NCBI GenBank assembly: GCA_016709225.1
Contig: JADJEE010000001.1
Span: forward strand, 558,001 to 622,000
DNA: 64,000 nucleotides
Origin: Deltaproteobacteria bacterium
GTDB taxonomy: Bacteria > Myxococcota_A > Polyangia > Nannocystales > Nannocystaceae
Direction: 5' to 3'
A program made the translations under genes and the position numbers. The notes beneath the pieces are model-generated. The model was not told the DNA's origin. It worked only from the letters and a program-made list of their open reading frames with translations, and did not search any database. The number at the start of each line of letters is the position of its first letter. The first letter of the stretch is position 1. Shown here one piece after another: positions 35,813-45,297 of the stretch.

Positions 35813-36360
35813 CTAGCCGATGCGACGGTCGTGGCTGTTGCTCAGCAGCCGCGTGGTCTGGTCGTCGGTCGACGGCGCGTCGGGGCGGCGGATCAGCGGC
35901 TGGCGCCCGTTCTGCGGGTAGTCCTTGCGCAGCGGGTGACCGATGAACTCGTCGTACATCAGGATGCGGCGCAGGTCGGGGTGGCCCTCGAAGCGCACGC
36001 CGTAGAGGTCCCACGCCTCGCGCTCGGCCCAGTTGGCCGCGTGCCACAGACCGCACGCGCTCGGCACCCAGCACTCGTCCTCGGCGTCGCCGATGCGGAC
36101 CTTCACGCGCACGCGGTGCTTCAGCGGGAGGCTGTACAGCTGATAGACCACCTCGAAGCGCGGCTGCTGACCGAGGTAGTCGACGACCGTGAGGTCGGTC
36201 AGCATGTTCATCTTCGTCTCGGCGTGGTCGCGCAGCAGCGTGAGCACGTCGACGATGTGATCGCGATGCACGACCGCGATCTCGTCGCCGGCGTAGCTGC
36301 CAGTTTCGACGAGTGCGGCGGCGCGCTCGCGCTGCAGGAATTCGAGCACCCGCTGGGCCA

Positions 36361-36361
<1 letters not shown>
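35813..36361 (-). CDS. nuoC: NADH-quinone oxidoreductase subunit C
   Basis: NuoC is a cluster-free peripheral-arm subunit that braces NuoD. The 182-residue protein contains 'MLTDLTVVDYLGQQPRFEVV', 'HRVRVKVRI' and the family signature 'NWAEREAWDLYGVRFEGHPD' followed by 'RRILM' and 'GHPLRKDYP'. The start codon shares its A with the last base of the nuoB stop (TGATG), so translation is coupled. The last 20 residues are not conserved. Confidence 0.95.
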
Positions 36362-36951
<590 letters not shown>

Positions 36952-36979
36952 GGGGATCCTCCGTTGGTCTCGGTTGACT

Positions 36980-37384
36980 TCACGCCCAGTCGAGCGCTCG
37001 CTTGCGCCACACGTAGGCCAGCGCAATCACGAGGATGACCAGGAACACCAGCATTTCCACCAGCCCGAACATGCTCGGAGCCGAGGTGCACACACCGGCC
37101 GCGTTCAGCGGGCCCGTGCACGACAGCTCGCGGAAGAGCGACGCCCACGGGTAGAGGAACGCCACCTCGATGTCGAACACCAGGAAGAGAATCGCGACCT
37201 GGTAGAACTTGACGCTGAACTTGACGCGTGGGCTGCCGATGGGCTCGCTGCCGCACTCGAACGGCTCGTCCTTGATGGCCGAGGTTCGCTTGGGGCCGAG
37301 CACCATCGTGATGCCCAGCATCAGCGCGGCGAAGCCGACCGCGAAGATCACGAAGACGAGCGCGGGGAGATAGGATGCAGCCAT
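36980..37384 (-). CDS. nuoA: NADH-quinone oxidoreductase subunit A
   Basis: NuoA is a three-helix membrane subunit next to the quinone site. The 134-residue protein has helix 1 (residues 5-25), the conserved loop 'FECGSEPIGSPRVKFSVKFY', then helix 2 with 'FLVFDIEVAFLYPWA' and helix 3. A short extra loop with two Cys ('LSCTGPLNAAGVCTSAP') sits between helices 2 and 3. ATG 37384 gives the canonical N-terminus. It is the first nuo gene of the operon; nuoB follows by 28 bp. The 202-bp upstream gap should hold the operon promoter unless the macro gene reads through. Confidence 0.94.
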   Translation of the reverse strand: MAASYLPALVFVIFAVGFAALMLGITMVLGPKRTSAIKDEPFECGSEPIGSPRVKFSVKFYQVAILFLVFDIEVAFLYPWASLFRELSCTGPLNAAGVCTSAPSMFGLVEMLVFLVILVIALAYVWRKRALDWA

Positions 37385-37586
37385 CGGCGATGCGTTCGGC
37401 CCGGGGTGTATCACAGCCCGCCTGCGCGCGCGACGGTGCGTGCCCGAGTCGGCGATGGGGTTGCCGAGGCCGTCTGGCGCGGGAATTCGCGCCCGCAGGC
37501 GCTGCATCGCGGCCCGTCGGGCCGGGCCGTCGACGTCGGGCGCGGGCGCGAAACGGCGGGGATCTCCACCGCCACGCGTGCCGCGG

Positions 37587-38105
37587 CTAGCCGGTGCCTT
37601 CGATGGCCATCTCGAACACCTCGACTTCGTCGGCGTCCTTGGCCATGAACACGACCTTGAGCGGCTTGTCGCCGCGCCACGCGCGGAACTCGCTGTGGAT
37701 CGCGCGCGCGGCCTCCTCGGCGGGGATGCCGGTCTCGAAGGCGCCCATCAGCGGCATCGCGACGCTGGTGAAGCCCTTCACCTGGCACGCGACGATCACC
37801 GCCGCGGTCGCCCGCAGGATATCCTCGACCTGCACGCGGCCCCCCGGTTCCTCGGTGTTGGGCACGTGGATGAGGTGCCGCGCCTTCATCTTCCCGGCCG
37901 GCGTGACGAACGCGGCACCGATGGCCAGCGGGACGTGCTCCCGCACCAGGCCCTCGATCTCGACGCCGGCGAGCTCGCGCAGCTTGGCGGCCGGGTAGTG
38001 CGACATCAACCCCGTGGAGTTGGTCGGGCAGACGAACGCGTCCACGTCGACCTCGTCCCAGGGGTCGGTGCAGATCTGCAGCTGGATGTGATCGGCGTTC
38101 TCCAC
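37587..38105 (-). CDS. macro-domain (ADP-ribose-binding) protein
   Basis: The 172-residue protein is essentially a single macro domain. 'DVDAFVCPTNSTGLMSHYPA' is the first ligand loop (the usual NAAN is replaced by PTNS). 'AAFVTPAGKMKARHLIHVPN' is the typical strand pair, and 'VKGFTSVAMPLMGAFETGIP' is the phosphate-binding loop region. Macro domains bind or hydrolyse ADP-ribose derivatives; the altered first loop makes catalysis uncertain. The start is GTG 38105. It sits 54 bp downstream of cdnL and upstream of nuoA on the same strand. Confidence 0.8.
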   Translation of the reverse strand: MENADHIQLQICTDPWDEVDVDAFVCPTNSTGLMSHYPAAKLRELAGVEIEGLVREHVPLAIGAAFVTPAGKMKARHLIHVPNTEEPGGRVQVEDILRATAAVIVACQVKGFTSVAMPLMGAFETGIPAEEAARAIHSEFRAWRGDKPLKVVFMAKDADEVEVFEMAIEGTG

Positions 38106-38159
38106 GTGGCGTACGTCCCTTTGGCCGTCTCGGACCGGCCAAGAAGCCCGCGGAGGGTG

Positions 38160-38651
38160 CTAGTTCTTGAACATCGAGTCCAGCTCTTTCGCGACCTGAT
38201 CCTCCGAAGAGGCGCGGGCCACGGCGAGCTCCTTCACCAGCAGGTCCCGCGCCGTCCGCAGCATCTGCTTCTCGCTGTGCGAGAGCTGCTTGGTCTGCTT
38301 GAGCAGGGACAGGTCGCGGTAGACCTCGCCGACCTCGAAGAGCGACCCGGTGCGGATCTTCTCCATGAAGCCGCGGTGACGTCGGTTCCAGGTCTGGCGG
38401 TCACAGGGGACCTCGTGGTCCCGCAGCAGCTCGAACAGCTCGTCGACCTCGGCCTCGGCGGCCACCGGTCGCATGCCGTTCTCGACGGCCTTGTGCACCG
38501 GCACGATGATCTTGAGGCCCGAGCCCATCACGCGCAGGTGGTAGAACGCCAGGTCGCTCCCCGCGACGGTCTTGAGCTCGACCGCAACGACGTCTGCCAC
38601 GCCGTGGGTGGGGTAAACCGACTTGTCTCCGACGCGAAACGAGGGCTCCAT
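38160..38651 (-). CDS. cdnL: CdnL/CarD-family RNA-polymerase-binding transcription factor
   Basis: CdnL proteins bind the RNA polymerase beta subunit and stabilise open complexes at vegetative promoters, including rRNA promoters; the Myxococcus protein is essential. The 163 residues match its length. The N-terminal Tudor-like RNAP-interacting domain has 'FRVGDKSVYPTHGVADVVAV' and 'FYHLRVMGSGLKIIVPV'. The helical C-terminal DNA-binding part has 'DRQTWNRRHRGFMEKIRTGS' and 'LSHSEKQMLRTARDLLVKEL'. ATG 38651 follows an AGGAGG site. The 192 bp upstream is gene-free and should hold its promoter. Confidence 0.93.
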   Translation of the reverse strand: MEPSFRVGDKSVYPTHGVADVVAVELKTVAGSDLAFYHLRVMGSGLKIIVPVHKAVENGMRPVAAEAEVDELFELLRDHEVPCDRQTWNRRHRGFMEKIRTGSLFEVGEVYRDLSLLKQTKQLSHSEKQMLRTARDLLVKELAVARASSEDQVAKELDSMFKN

Positions 38652-38843
38652 GCGCTGCCTCCTCGGGCGGCGAACGCCCGGCGACGGCCCCGTGAGCAAG
38701 TTCCATGCCTCGATGTAGGAGGGGCGCCCATACACGGAATGCGCGGATTTCGCAGCCCGTTCGGCTGGCAACCGTCGTAGCCGGAGACGCCGGGTCACGG
38801 CAACTGCAGTCGCCACCCTGGCCGCTGGCGCCGCCGACCCCGC

Positions 38844-39485
38844 CTACTCGAGGGCGGTGATGGTCCAGCCGCCGGGGGTCTGCTCGAGGGTCAACACCCG
38901 CTGCGGTTCGTAGCGGAGCTGTGCACGCGAGAGATCGTCGCTGAGCTCGACCGCCCCCGGCACGCGCAGGGCGGCCTCGATGGCCTCGGCCCGGCGCGCC
39001 CAGTCCTCGTGCATGGCCTCGCGCAGATCGTCGGCGAGGAAGTGCTCGGCCGACGCGAGATCGGTGCGCGCGAGCGCGTGCAGGAAGCCGCGGATCGCCT
39101 CCGCCGGGGTGCTGGCGTGCTGCGCACCCGGCAGTCCGTCGACCACCAACCAGTGCTTGCCGATCTTCGTCCACCGCACGACCACGCCGTTGCGGTGCAC
39201 CGCGGTCGCGCTGCGCTGCACGATCGCGTCGTCTTTGCTGGCGCGCGCTGCGGCCAGCACGGCCGCGCGCTCGCTCGCGTCGGCACGCCAGCGGGCCAAG
39301 AACGCGGGGTAGGGCTCGCGTGCCCGTGCATCGCGGCCGAGCAGGGCATAGGCGGCGCGCGGATCGTCGTGCTCGAGCGCGTCGAGCCAGGCGTCGCGCA
39401 GCGCCTGTGGCGAGTGGATCGGCGCGTGGCGGCAGCCCAGCAGCAGGCCTGCGACCAGCACCCAGCTGCGGCGCGTGCGGCTCAT
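38844..39485 (-). CDS. putative lipoprotein of unknown function
   Basis: The 213-residue protein opens with a lipoprotein signal ('WVLVAGLLLGC', Cys 18). Two similar alpha+beta segments follow (about 25-110 and 120-210), each like an NTF2/lumazine-binding-type fold in which helices precede strands ('VVRWTKIGKHWLVVDGLPG' and 'RVLTLEQTPGGWTITALE'). This points to an internal duplication, but I cannot name a family. Its ATG overlaps the nadB stop as ATGA, so it is cotranscribed with nadB. A functional link to NAD synthesis is not evident. Confidence 0.7.
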   Translation of the reverse strand: MSRTRRSWVLVAGLLLGCRHAPIHSPQALRDAWLDALEHDDPRAAYALLGRDARAREPYPAFLARWRADASERAAVLAAARASKDDAIVQRSATAVHRNGVVVRWTKIGKHWLVVDGLPGAQHASTPAEAIRGFLHALARTDLASAEHFLADDLREAMHEDWARRAEAIEAALRVPGAVELSDDLSRAQLRYEPQRVLTLEQTPGGWTITALE

Positions 39486-41083
39486 GCGGTCACGCCCTGT
39501 CGCTTGTCGAACACGGTGTCGTGGGCGAAGGCCTCGTTCGGCGCGGGATAGTCGAGGTTGTAGTGCAGGCCGCGGCTCTCGAGCCGCCGTCTCGCGCACT
39601 CGATCACGAGGTGGCCGACCAGCGAGACGTTGCGCAGCTCCAGCAGATCCCGCGTCACGCGGTGGCGCACGTAGTACTCGCGGATCTCCTCGCGGATGAG
39701 CTCGATGCGTCGTCGCGCGCGCTCGAGTCGCTTGTCGGAGCGCACGATGCCGACGAAGTTCCACATCGCGGCCCGCACCTCGCCCCAGTTGGCGCTGACC
39801 ATGATGGCCTCGTCGGAGTCGACGGTGTCGCCGGCGTTCCAGTCGCGCACCGCCGTCGGGGGCGTGCGGCCGAACTCGTCGCAGACCTGCGCGGCCCCGG
39901 CCGCCAGCACCACGGCCTCGAGCAGGCTGTTGCTCGCGAGGCGACAGGCGCCGTGCATGCCCGAGAGCGAGACCTCGCCGGCGGCCAGCAGGCCCGGGAT
40001 GTCGGTGCGCCCCCAGCGATCGACCTTCACGCCGCCGCACATGTAGTGGGCCGCGGGTACCACTGGGATCGGCTGCGTCCGCATGTCGATGCCGAGCTCG
40101 AGGCAGCGGCGATGGATGGCGGGGAAGCGGCCGATCACGAACTCGGGATCGAGGTGCGTGACGTCGAGGAACACGCATGGCTCGCCGGTGCGCTTGAGCT
40201 CGGCGTCGATCTCCCGCGCGACCACGTCGCGCGGCGCCAGGCTGCCCATCGGATGGCGCCCGTCCATGAGCCCCGAGCCGTCCTTGCGGCGCAGGATCCC
40301 GCCCTCGCCGCGGACCGCCTCGGACACCAGGAAGCTGCCCGCGCCGGGGTGGAACAGGCAGGTCGGATGGAACTGCATGAACTCGAGGTTCCCGACCGTG
40401 GCACCGATGCGGTACGCCATCGCGACGCCGTCGGCGGTCGCGACGTCGGGGTTGCTGGTGTAGCGGTAGACCTTGCCGGCGCCGCCGGTGGCCAGCAGGG
40501 TCACGCGGGCGACGTGGCAGTGCACCTCGCCGGTCGGCACGTCGAGGCTGTAGGCGCCGAAACACCCCCGCGAGCCGTCCTGCTTCGACCACGACAACAG
40601 ATCGACGACCATCTGGTGCGGCAGGATGCGGATGTTGGGGTGCCGCATCGCCGCGGCCAGCAGGCCGCGCACGATCTCGGCGCCGGTGGTGTCGAGGTGG
40701 TGCACGACGCGGCGGTGGCTGTGGCCGCCCTCGCGGCCGAGCACGAAGCCGCCGCTGCCGTCCTCGCGATCGAACTGCACGCCGTAGACGTTGGCGAGCC
40801 GCCCGACCAGCGTGGGCGCGAGCTCGACGGCGTGCTCGACGAAGCTGCGATCGCAAAGGCCCGCGCCGACCCGCAGCGTGTCGTCGACGTGGGACGCGAC
40901 CGAGTCGTCGTCGTCGAACACCGCCGAGATGCCGCCCTGGGCCCACTGCGTGTTCGAGCTCTCCGGCACCGCCTTGGTGAGGATCGTGACGCGCATGCGG
41001 TCGGCGACCTCGAGCGCGAAGTAGAGACCGGCGAGCCCGCTGCCGAGCACGAGCACGTCACTGTGATGGATCTCGGTGGTCAA
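39482..41083 (-). CDS. nadB: L-aspartate oxidase
   Basis: NadB oxidises L-aspartate to iminoaspartate, the first step of de novo NAD synthesis, using FAD. The 533 residues start with the FAD-binding 'DVLVLGSGLAGLYFALEV'. 'SSNTQWAQGGISAVFDDDDS', 'LATGGAGKVYRYTSNPDVAT', 'GNLEFMQFHPTCLFHPGAG' and 'PVVPAAHYMCGGVKVDRWGR' are family hallmarks; 'GACRLASNSLLEAVV' ends the FAD domain. The only nearby start is TTG 41083. nadA and nadC are not in the window. The overlapping downstream lipoprotein is unusual. Confidence 0.95.
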   Translation of the reverse strand: MTTEIHHSDVLVLGSGLAGLYFALEVADRMRVTILTKAVPESSNTQWAQGGISAVFDDDDSVASHVDDTLRVGAGLCDRSFVEHAVELAPTLVGRLANVYGVQFDREDGSGGFVLGREGGHSHRRVVHHLDTTGAEIVRGLLAAAMRHPNIRILPHQMVVDLLSWSKQDGSRGCFGAYSLDVPTGEVHCHVARVTLLATGGAGKVYRYTSNPDVATADGVAMAYRIGATVGNLEFMQFHPTCLFHPGAGSFLVSEAVRGEGGILRRKDGSGLMDGRHPMGSLAPRDVVAREIDAELKRTGEPCVFLDVTHLDPEFVIGRFPAIHRRCLELGIDMRTQPIPVVPAAHYMCGGVKVDRWGRTDIPGLLAAGEVSLSGMHGACRLASNSLLEAVVLAAGAAQVCDEFGRTPPTAVRDWNAGDTVDSDEAIMVSANWGEVRAAMWNFVGIVRSDKRLERARRRIELIREEIREYYVRHRVTRDLLELRNVSLVGHLVIECARRRLESRGLHYNLDYPAPNEAFAHDTVFDKRQGVTA

Positions 41084-41266
41084 GCGGCGGGCCCCGGCTT
41101 GGTGTGCGACGGCAATGTAGCCCAAAAGCCGCGCGCGATCGCTCGCGCCCGGCGGGTCCGATGACCTGGCCACCACCTGGACGGTGGCCTCGCGGGGCGC
41201 GTGACCGGTCGAGACCCGCGGCTTTCGTGCGTCGGCGGGCGACCGCGCGCTACACTGCCGGGGCCG

Positions 41267-41995
41267 ATGTCGCGACTGCGCCCCTTCGTCGTCCGCGCCG
41301 CCGCGGTGCTGGCCGCCGCGCTCGGGCTGGCGTGGGCGCTCGGCCTGTCGTCGCCGGGCGCGAGCGCGGCCGACGGTCGCAACAACTACTACCGCTACGT
41401 CGATCGCGACGGCACCATCCACGTCACCAACCTGCCCGGTCGCGAGCGCGGCGCCTGGCAGCTGTGGAAGAGCCTGCCGGGCAACGCCAGCAAGGGCCAG
41501 GGCCCGCAGCGGCGCGCGGGCGACGACCAGCCGGTCGCGCTGGGGGCCGAGCGCTTCCATCGTTACGACAGCATCATCCGCGCCGCAGCGACCCGCTATC
41601 AGCTGCCCGAGTCGCTGCTGCGCGCGGTGATCCACACCGAGTCGAACTACTATCCCCACGCGGTCTCGCGGGCCGGTGCGATGGGCCTCATGCAGCTGAT
41701 GCCGCGGACCGCCCGCACGCTCGGCGTGCGCGAGGCCTTCGATCCGGCGCAGAACATCCACGGCGGTGCGCGCTACCTGCGGTTGCTCGCCAACCGCTAC
41801 GGCGGCGACATGGTGCTGGTGCTGGCGGCCTACAACGCGGGCGCCGGCAACGTCGAGAAGTACGGCGGCGTGCCACCGTTCGAGGAGACCCGCGCCTACG
41901 TGCGCGGGGTCCTGCGTCGCTTCTACGCCTACGAGCGCCAGGCCGGCAGCGCCGGCGAGCTGCGCCGGGCGCCGGCGCGACACCTCGAGCCTTGA
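41267..41995 (+). CDS. lytic transglycosylase (SLT/family 1) with DUF4124-like N-terminus
   Basis: This 242-residue exported muramidase cleaves peptidoglycan with formation of 1,6-anhydromuramic ends. A signal peptide (1-37, ending 'GASA') precedes a DUF4124-like strand pair 'YYRYVDRDGTIHVTN'. The SLT domain (about 95-235) has the catalytic Glu in 'AVIHTESNYYPHAVS', then 'AGAMGLMQLMPRTARTLGV', 'ARYLRLLANRYGGD' and 'LVLAAYNAGAGNVEKYGG'. ATG 41267 follows a TACACT box by about 10 bp. It is divergent from nadB; the AIM24-like gene follows by 37 bp. Confidence 0.92.
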   Translation: MSRLRPFVVRAAAVLAAALGLAWALGLSSPGASAADGRNNYYRYVDRDGTIHVTNLPGRERGAWQLWKSLPGNASKGQGPQRRAGDDQPVALGAERFHRYDSIIRAAATRYQLPESLLRAVIHTESNYYPHAVSRAGAMGLMQLMPRTARTLGVREAFDPAQNIHGGARYLRLLANRYGGDMVLVLAAYNAGAGNVEKYGGVPPFEETRAYVRGVLRRFYAYERQAGSAGELRRAPARHLEP

Positions 41996-42032
41996 ACGCG
42001 CCGCGGGCGTTTGCGGTAGTCTCGCGCCCGGC

Positions 42033-42710
42033 ATGCCGCTGCCGCCCCCGATCCCCGGCGTCACCGAGTTCGCGTTCGGACGCCTGCTCAACCCCGGACG
42101 CGACACGCCGACCTTGTCGCTGACGGCCGACGGCCACCTCATGGTGACGGTGCGCGGCGAGATGATGACGCGCACCGAGGCGGTGCTGCTGTGCAGCGAG
42201 AACCTCGACATCCGCGCAGTCAACCGCCGCATGCAGGGCCGCGCGGTGCCGGAGGTGTTCCAGCGCCTGGTCTCGATGGAAGGCGAGGGCCAGCTGGTGC
42301 TGTCGCGCGAGCACGAGCGCTTCTTGGCGCTGCAGCTGCAGCGCGACCTGTGCTTCTTCGTCGAGAGCTACATCTGGGCCATGGAGTCGACGCTGATGTG
42401 GGACGTCGGTCAGCTGCCGCGCTCGCGTCGATCGATCTCGCTGGTGCGCATCGTGGGCGAGGGCGCAGTGGCGCTGCGGGTGCCCGGCGAGCTGGTGGCG
42501 GTGAAGATCTCGCCGGAGCGGCCCTATCGCGTGCATCGCAGCGGCTTCGTCGGCTGGGTCGGCAACGTGGTGCCGCACCTCGAGCCCGAGATCGGCTTCC
42601 TGCACTGCGAGGGCGAGGGCGCGGTGTTCGTGGTGTTGCCGGGGGTCTCGACGCCGCCGTCGCGTCGCAGCGAGTCGGGCTCGTTGCCGGCCGCAGGGAG
42701 CCGCGCATGA
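42033..42710 (+). CDS. AIM24-like beta-rich protein
   Basis: The 225-residue soluble protein shows the repeated beta-strand, glycine-turn pattern of AIM24/TerD-like jelly-roll proteins: 'LMVTVRGEMMTR', 'MEGEGQLVLSREHERFLAL', 'SLVRIVGEGAVALRVPGELV' and 'RSGFVGWVGNVVPHLEPE'. AIM24 family proteins occur from bacteria to mitochondria with no established biochemical activity. The last 25 residues are disordered. The stop overlaps the pgsA ATG (ATGA), suggesting cotranslation. The family call is moderate; the gene itself is certain. Confidence 0.65.
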   Translation: MPLPPPIPGVTEFAFGRLLNPGRDTPTLSLTADGHLMVTVRGEMMTRTEAVLLCSENLDIRAVNRRMQGRAVPEVFQRLVSMEGEGQLVLSREHERFLALQLQRDLCFFVESYIWAMESTLMWDVGQLPRSRRSISLVRIVGEGAVALRVPGELVAVKISPERPYRVHRSGFVGWVGNVVPHLEPEIGFLHCEGEGAVFVVLPGVSTPPSRRSESGSLPAAGSRA

Positions 42711-43339
42711 ATGACGACGCCGGCGAGCGGCGCACGCGACCGCAGGGCTGGGAGTCGTTCAAGCGCGAGGTGCTGAACCTGCCCAACCTCATCACCATCG
42801 GGCGGCTGTTCCTCATCCCGCCGGTGTTGGTGCTCATCGATCCCACCGATCCGCTGCGGAACTTCTACGCGGCGCTGTTGTTCGCCGCCGCCAGCGGCCT
42901 CGACATCCTCGACGGCTGGCTGGCGCGCTCGCGCAACCTCGTGACCGTGTTCGGCAAGTTCGTCGATCCGCTGGCCGACAAGCTCATGGCCATGAGCGTG
43001 ATGGTGTGGCTGGTGATGGTCGGCCTCTTGCCGCCGTGGATCGTGGTGTTGATGCTCGGGCGCGACTTCTACATCTCCGGCCTGCGCTCGGTCGCCGCCA
43101 ACCAGGGCGTGGTGATCGCGGCCGGCGAGGGCGGCAAGGCCAAGACGATCTTCCAGCTGGTCGGCATCTGCTGCGTGCTGGCGCGCTACCGCTACCGCAT
43201 GCCGCTGGTCGACTCGCCGATCGACTTCCACATCATGGGCATGGGCTGGCTGTACCTCGCACTCGCGCTGTCGCTGTGGTCGGCGCTCACGTACACGCTG
43301 GAGTTCGGCAACGCGCTCAAGCAGCGGCGTACCGCGTAG
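42707..43339 (+). CDS. pgsA: CDP-diacylglycerol-glycerol-3-phosphate 3-phosphatidyltransferase
   Basis: PgsA makes phosphatidylglycerol phosphate from CDP-diacylglycerol and glycerol-3-phosphate, the first committed step to phosphatidylglycerol. The 210-residue membrane protein has 'LNLPNLITIGRLFLIPPVLV' and the CDP-alcohol phosphotransferase motif with D66, D69, G70, A73, R74, G83, D87 and D91. 'GRDFYISGLRSVAANQGVVI' and 'GGKAKTIFQL' favour PgsA over other members. About six helices are visible. ATG overlaps the upstream stop. Confidence 0.92.
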   Translation: MNDDAGERRTRPQGWESFKREVLNLPNLITIGRLFLIPPVLVLIDPTDPLRNFYAALLFAAASGLDILDGWLARSRNLVTVFGKFVDPLADKLMAMSVMVWLVMVGLLPPWIVVLMLGRDFYISGLRSVAANQGVVIAAGEGGKAKTIFQLVGICCVLARYRYRMPLVDSPIDFHIMGMGWLYLALALSLWSALTYTLEFGNALKQRRTA

Positions 43340-43346
43340 GCGGGGG

Positions 43347-44651
43347 GTGGCGGTGGGCGCGTCTCGACCCCGCGATCGCACGCCGCCGCGTCTGCACCAG
43401 CCCGCCGCTTGGGTCGACGCCGCGCTGCGGGCCGCCGCGGCCGACACTCCGGGCTTCGCATGGCTCGACGGCGGCGACGACGGGCGATCGTTCCTCGGCC
43501 TGCACGCCGATCGCGAGCTCGAGGGCGACGACCCGGCGCTGCTCGACGTGGTCGATCGCGCGTGGCGTGGTGATCGCTCGCGCATCTGGATCGGCGCCAT
43601 CACCTACGACTTCGCGGCCGACCTCGCGGCCGCACGTGCGCCGCGACCCCGCGCATTGCCGGGGCTGCTGCTGCGGCGCTACGCGTGCGCGCTCGAGCGT
43701 GGCCGCGACGGCGTGGTGCGGGTCCACGGCGACGACGCTCTGCCGCCGTGGTTTGCGGAGGTCCAACCCGCGGACGTGGGGGGCCCGTGGCCGCTGACGC
43801 CGCCGGTGGCGGTGTGGTCGCCCGCGCACTACCGGGCGCAGGTGTTGGCCGCCAAGCAGCACCTCTTCGCGGGCGACAGCTACCAGGTCAACCTGGCGCA
43901 GCGCTTCGTCGCGCACTGGCGCGAGCCGACGGCCGGGTCGCTGGCCACGCGGGTGGCGGCGCTGTATGGCGCGCTGCGGGCCCGCGCGCCGGCCGAGCGC
44001 GGCGCGCTGCTGCGGTTGGCCGCGGCGTGGGTGGTGTCGAACTCGCCCGAGACGCTGCTCGATGTCGACGACGACGGTGTGCATCCGGTGGTCGCGACCA
44101 GCCGGCCGATCAAGGGCACGCGCGTGCGAGAGTCCGATCCGGCGCGGGATCGGGCGGCCGCCGCCGCGTTGCTGGCGAGCGAAAAGGACCGCGCCGAGCA
44201 CGTGATGATCGTCGATCTCGTGCGCAACGATCTGGGCCGCCTGGCGCAGGTGGGTTCGGTCGTCGCTGCACGGGAGCCGAGCGCGCTGCCGCTGCCGACC
44301 GTGCATCACCTCGTCACCGAGATCCGCGCGACCCTGCGGCCCGACATCGGGCTGCGCGCGCTGGTCGAAGCGATGGTGCCGGGCGGCAGCATCACCGGCG
44401 CGCCCAAGCGCCGCACCATGGCCATCATCGAAGCGCTCGAGCAGCACCCACGCGGGCTCTATTGCGGCGCCATCTTCGTGCTCGCACCCGACGGGCTGCG
44501 CATGAGCATCCCGATCCGCACCGGCGTGCTCGATCGCGAGGGGCTCTCGCTGCATGCCGGCGGCGGCATCGTCATCGACAGCGAGCCCGAGGCGGAGCGA
44601 CGCGAGACCTGGGCCAAGGTGCGGGCGTTCGCGCCCGACACCGCGCCATGA
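43347..44651 (+). CDS. pabB: aminodeoxychorismate synthase component I (PabB-type)
   Basis: PabB joins chorismate with ammonia to give 4-amino-4-deoxychorismate for folate. The 434-residue protein has the chorismate-enzyme core: 'HLFAGDSYQVNLAQRF', 'SNSPETLLDV', 'ATSRPIKGTR', 'IVDLVRNDLGRLAQVGSV', 'VEAMVPGGSITGAPKRRTM' and 'AGGGIVIDSEPEAE'. The 'PIKGTR' block is where PabB and TrpE diverge in detail, so anthranilate synthase or an isochorismate synthase is the alternative. No glutaminase (pabA) or aminotransferase gene is adjacent. GTG 43347 or GTG 43353 can start it, 7-13 bp after pgsA. Confidence 0.88.
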   Translation: MAVGASRPRDRTPPRLHQPAAWVDAALRAAAADTPGFAWLDGGDDGRSFLGLHADRELEGDDPALLDVVDRAWRGDRSRIWIGAITYDFAADLAAARAPRPRALPGLLLRRYACALERGRDGVVRVHGDDALPPWFAEVQPADVGGPWPLTPPVAVWSPAHYRAQVLAAKQHLFAGDSYQVNLAQRFVAHWREPTAGSLATRVAALYGALRARAPAERGALLRLAAAWVVSNSPETLLDVDDDGVHPVVATSRPIKGTRVRESDPARDRAAAAALLASEKDRAEHVMIVDLVRNDLGRLAQVGSVVAAREPSALPLPTVHHLVTEIRATLRPDIGLRALVEAMVPGGSITGAPKRRTMAIIEALEQHPRGLYCGAIFVLAPDGLRMSIPIRTGVLDREGLSLHAGGGIVIDSEPEAERRETWAKVRAFAPDTAP

Positions 44652-44661
44652 CGAACGGACG

Positions 44662-44679
44662 GCGGGGCCGCCGGCCCGC
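44662..44679. terminator. bidirectional terminator-like hairpin
   Basis: GCGGGGCC (44662-44669) and GGCCCGC (44673-44679) pair with one bulged G around loop GCC, between the convergent pabB and first lspA genes. No T-run is present. Confidence 0.4.
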
Positions 44680-44690
44680 GACGGCGCCGC

Positions 44691-45275
44691 CTAGGCCGGA
44701 GCGGGCTCGCCGGCCTTCGCCTTCGCGTCGATCGTCTCGCCGTGGCGCGTGAGGAAGATGAACAGCAGGGCCACGCCCGCCACCAACGCGACGTCGGCGA
44801 CGTTGAAGGTCGGCCACGGGCTGTCCTTCCAGTAGAAGACCTTGATGAAGTCGACCACGCCGTGCCGGGCCTCGCCGCGGATCTCCATGACCCGCACGAA
44901 GCGGTCGTGGAGGTTGCCGAGCGCGCCGCCGGAGACCAGCGCGATCGCGACGTAGGCCGAGGCCCAGCGCGTCGGTAGCGTCATCGCGAGCTTGCCCATG
45001 TAGGCCAGCGCCAGCAGCGTCACGGCGATGAACACCAGCCGGGCATAGCTGGCGTCGCGCAAGAACGAGAACGCCGAGCCGGTGTTGAAGCCGAACTCGA
45101 AGTAGAACCAGTTCTCGATCACCTCGACCGAGGCACCCTCGCGGAGGGTGTCCCAGGCCCACGCCTTGCTCCACAGATCGAGCGCGAGCGTGAGGGCGGC
45201 GACGATGCCGAGCAGCACCAGGCGGCTCGAACGCGAGGGCTCCGCGGGCGCGGACGAAGGGGGAGCGTCGGACAT
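44691..45275 (-). CDS. lspA: lipoprotein signal peptidase, copy 1
   Basis: LspA cuts diacylglyceryl-modified prolipoproteins before the lipidated Cys. The 194 residues have four helices and the conserved blocks: 'DLWSKAWAW', 'EFGFNTGSAFSFLRD', 'GGALGNLHDR' (first catalytic Asp, with His in place of the usual Ile) and 'FNVADVALVAGV' (second catalytic Asp). An insertion of about ten residues lies after the first catalytic block ('VMEIRGEARHGVVDFIKVFY'). It is the last gene of the lspA-lgt-lspA cluster on the minus strand. Confidence 0.92.
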   Translation of the reverse strand: MSDAPPSSAPAEPSRSSRLVLLGIVAALTLALDLWSKAWAWDTLREGASVEVIENWFYFEFGFNTGSAFSFLRDASYARLVFIAVTLLALAYMGKLAMTLPTRWASAYVAIALVSGGALGNLHDRFVRVMEIRGEARHGVVDFIKVFYWKDSPWPTFNVADVALVAGVALLFIFLTRHGETIDAKAKAGEPAPA

Positions 45276-45297
45276 TTGCCGGGCGCGAGCATAGCAC

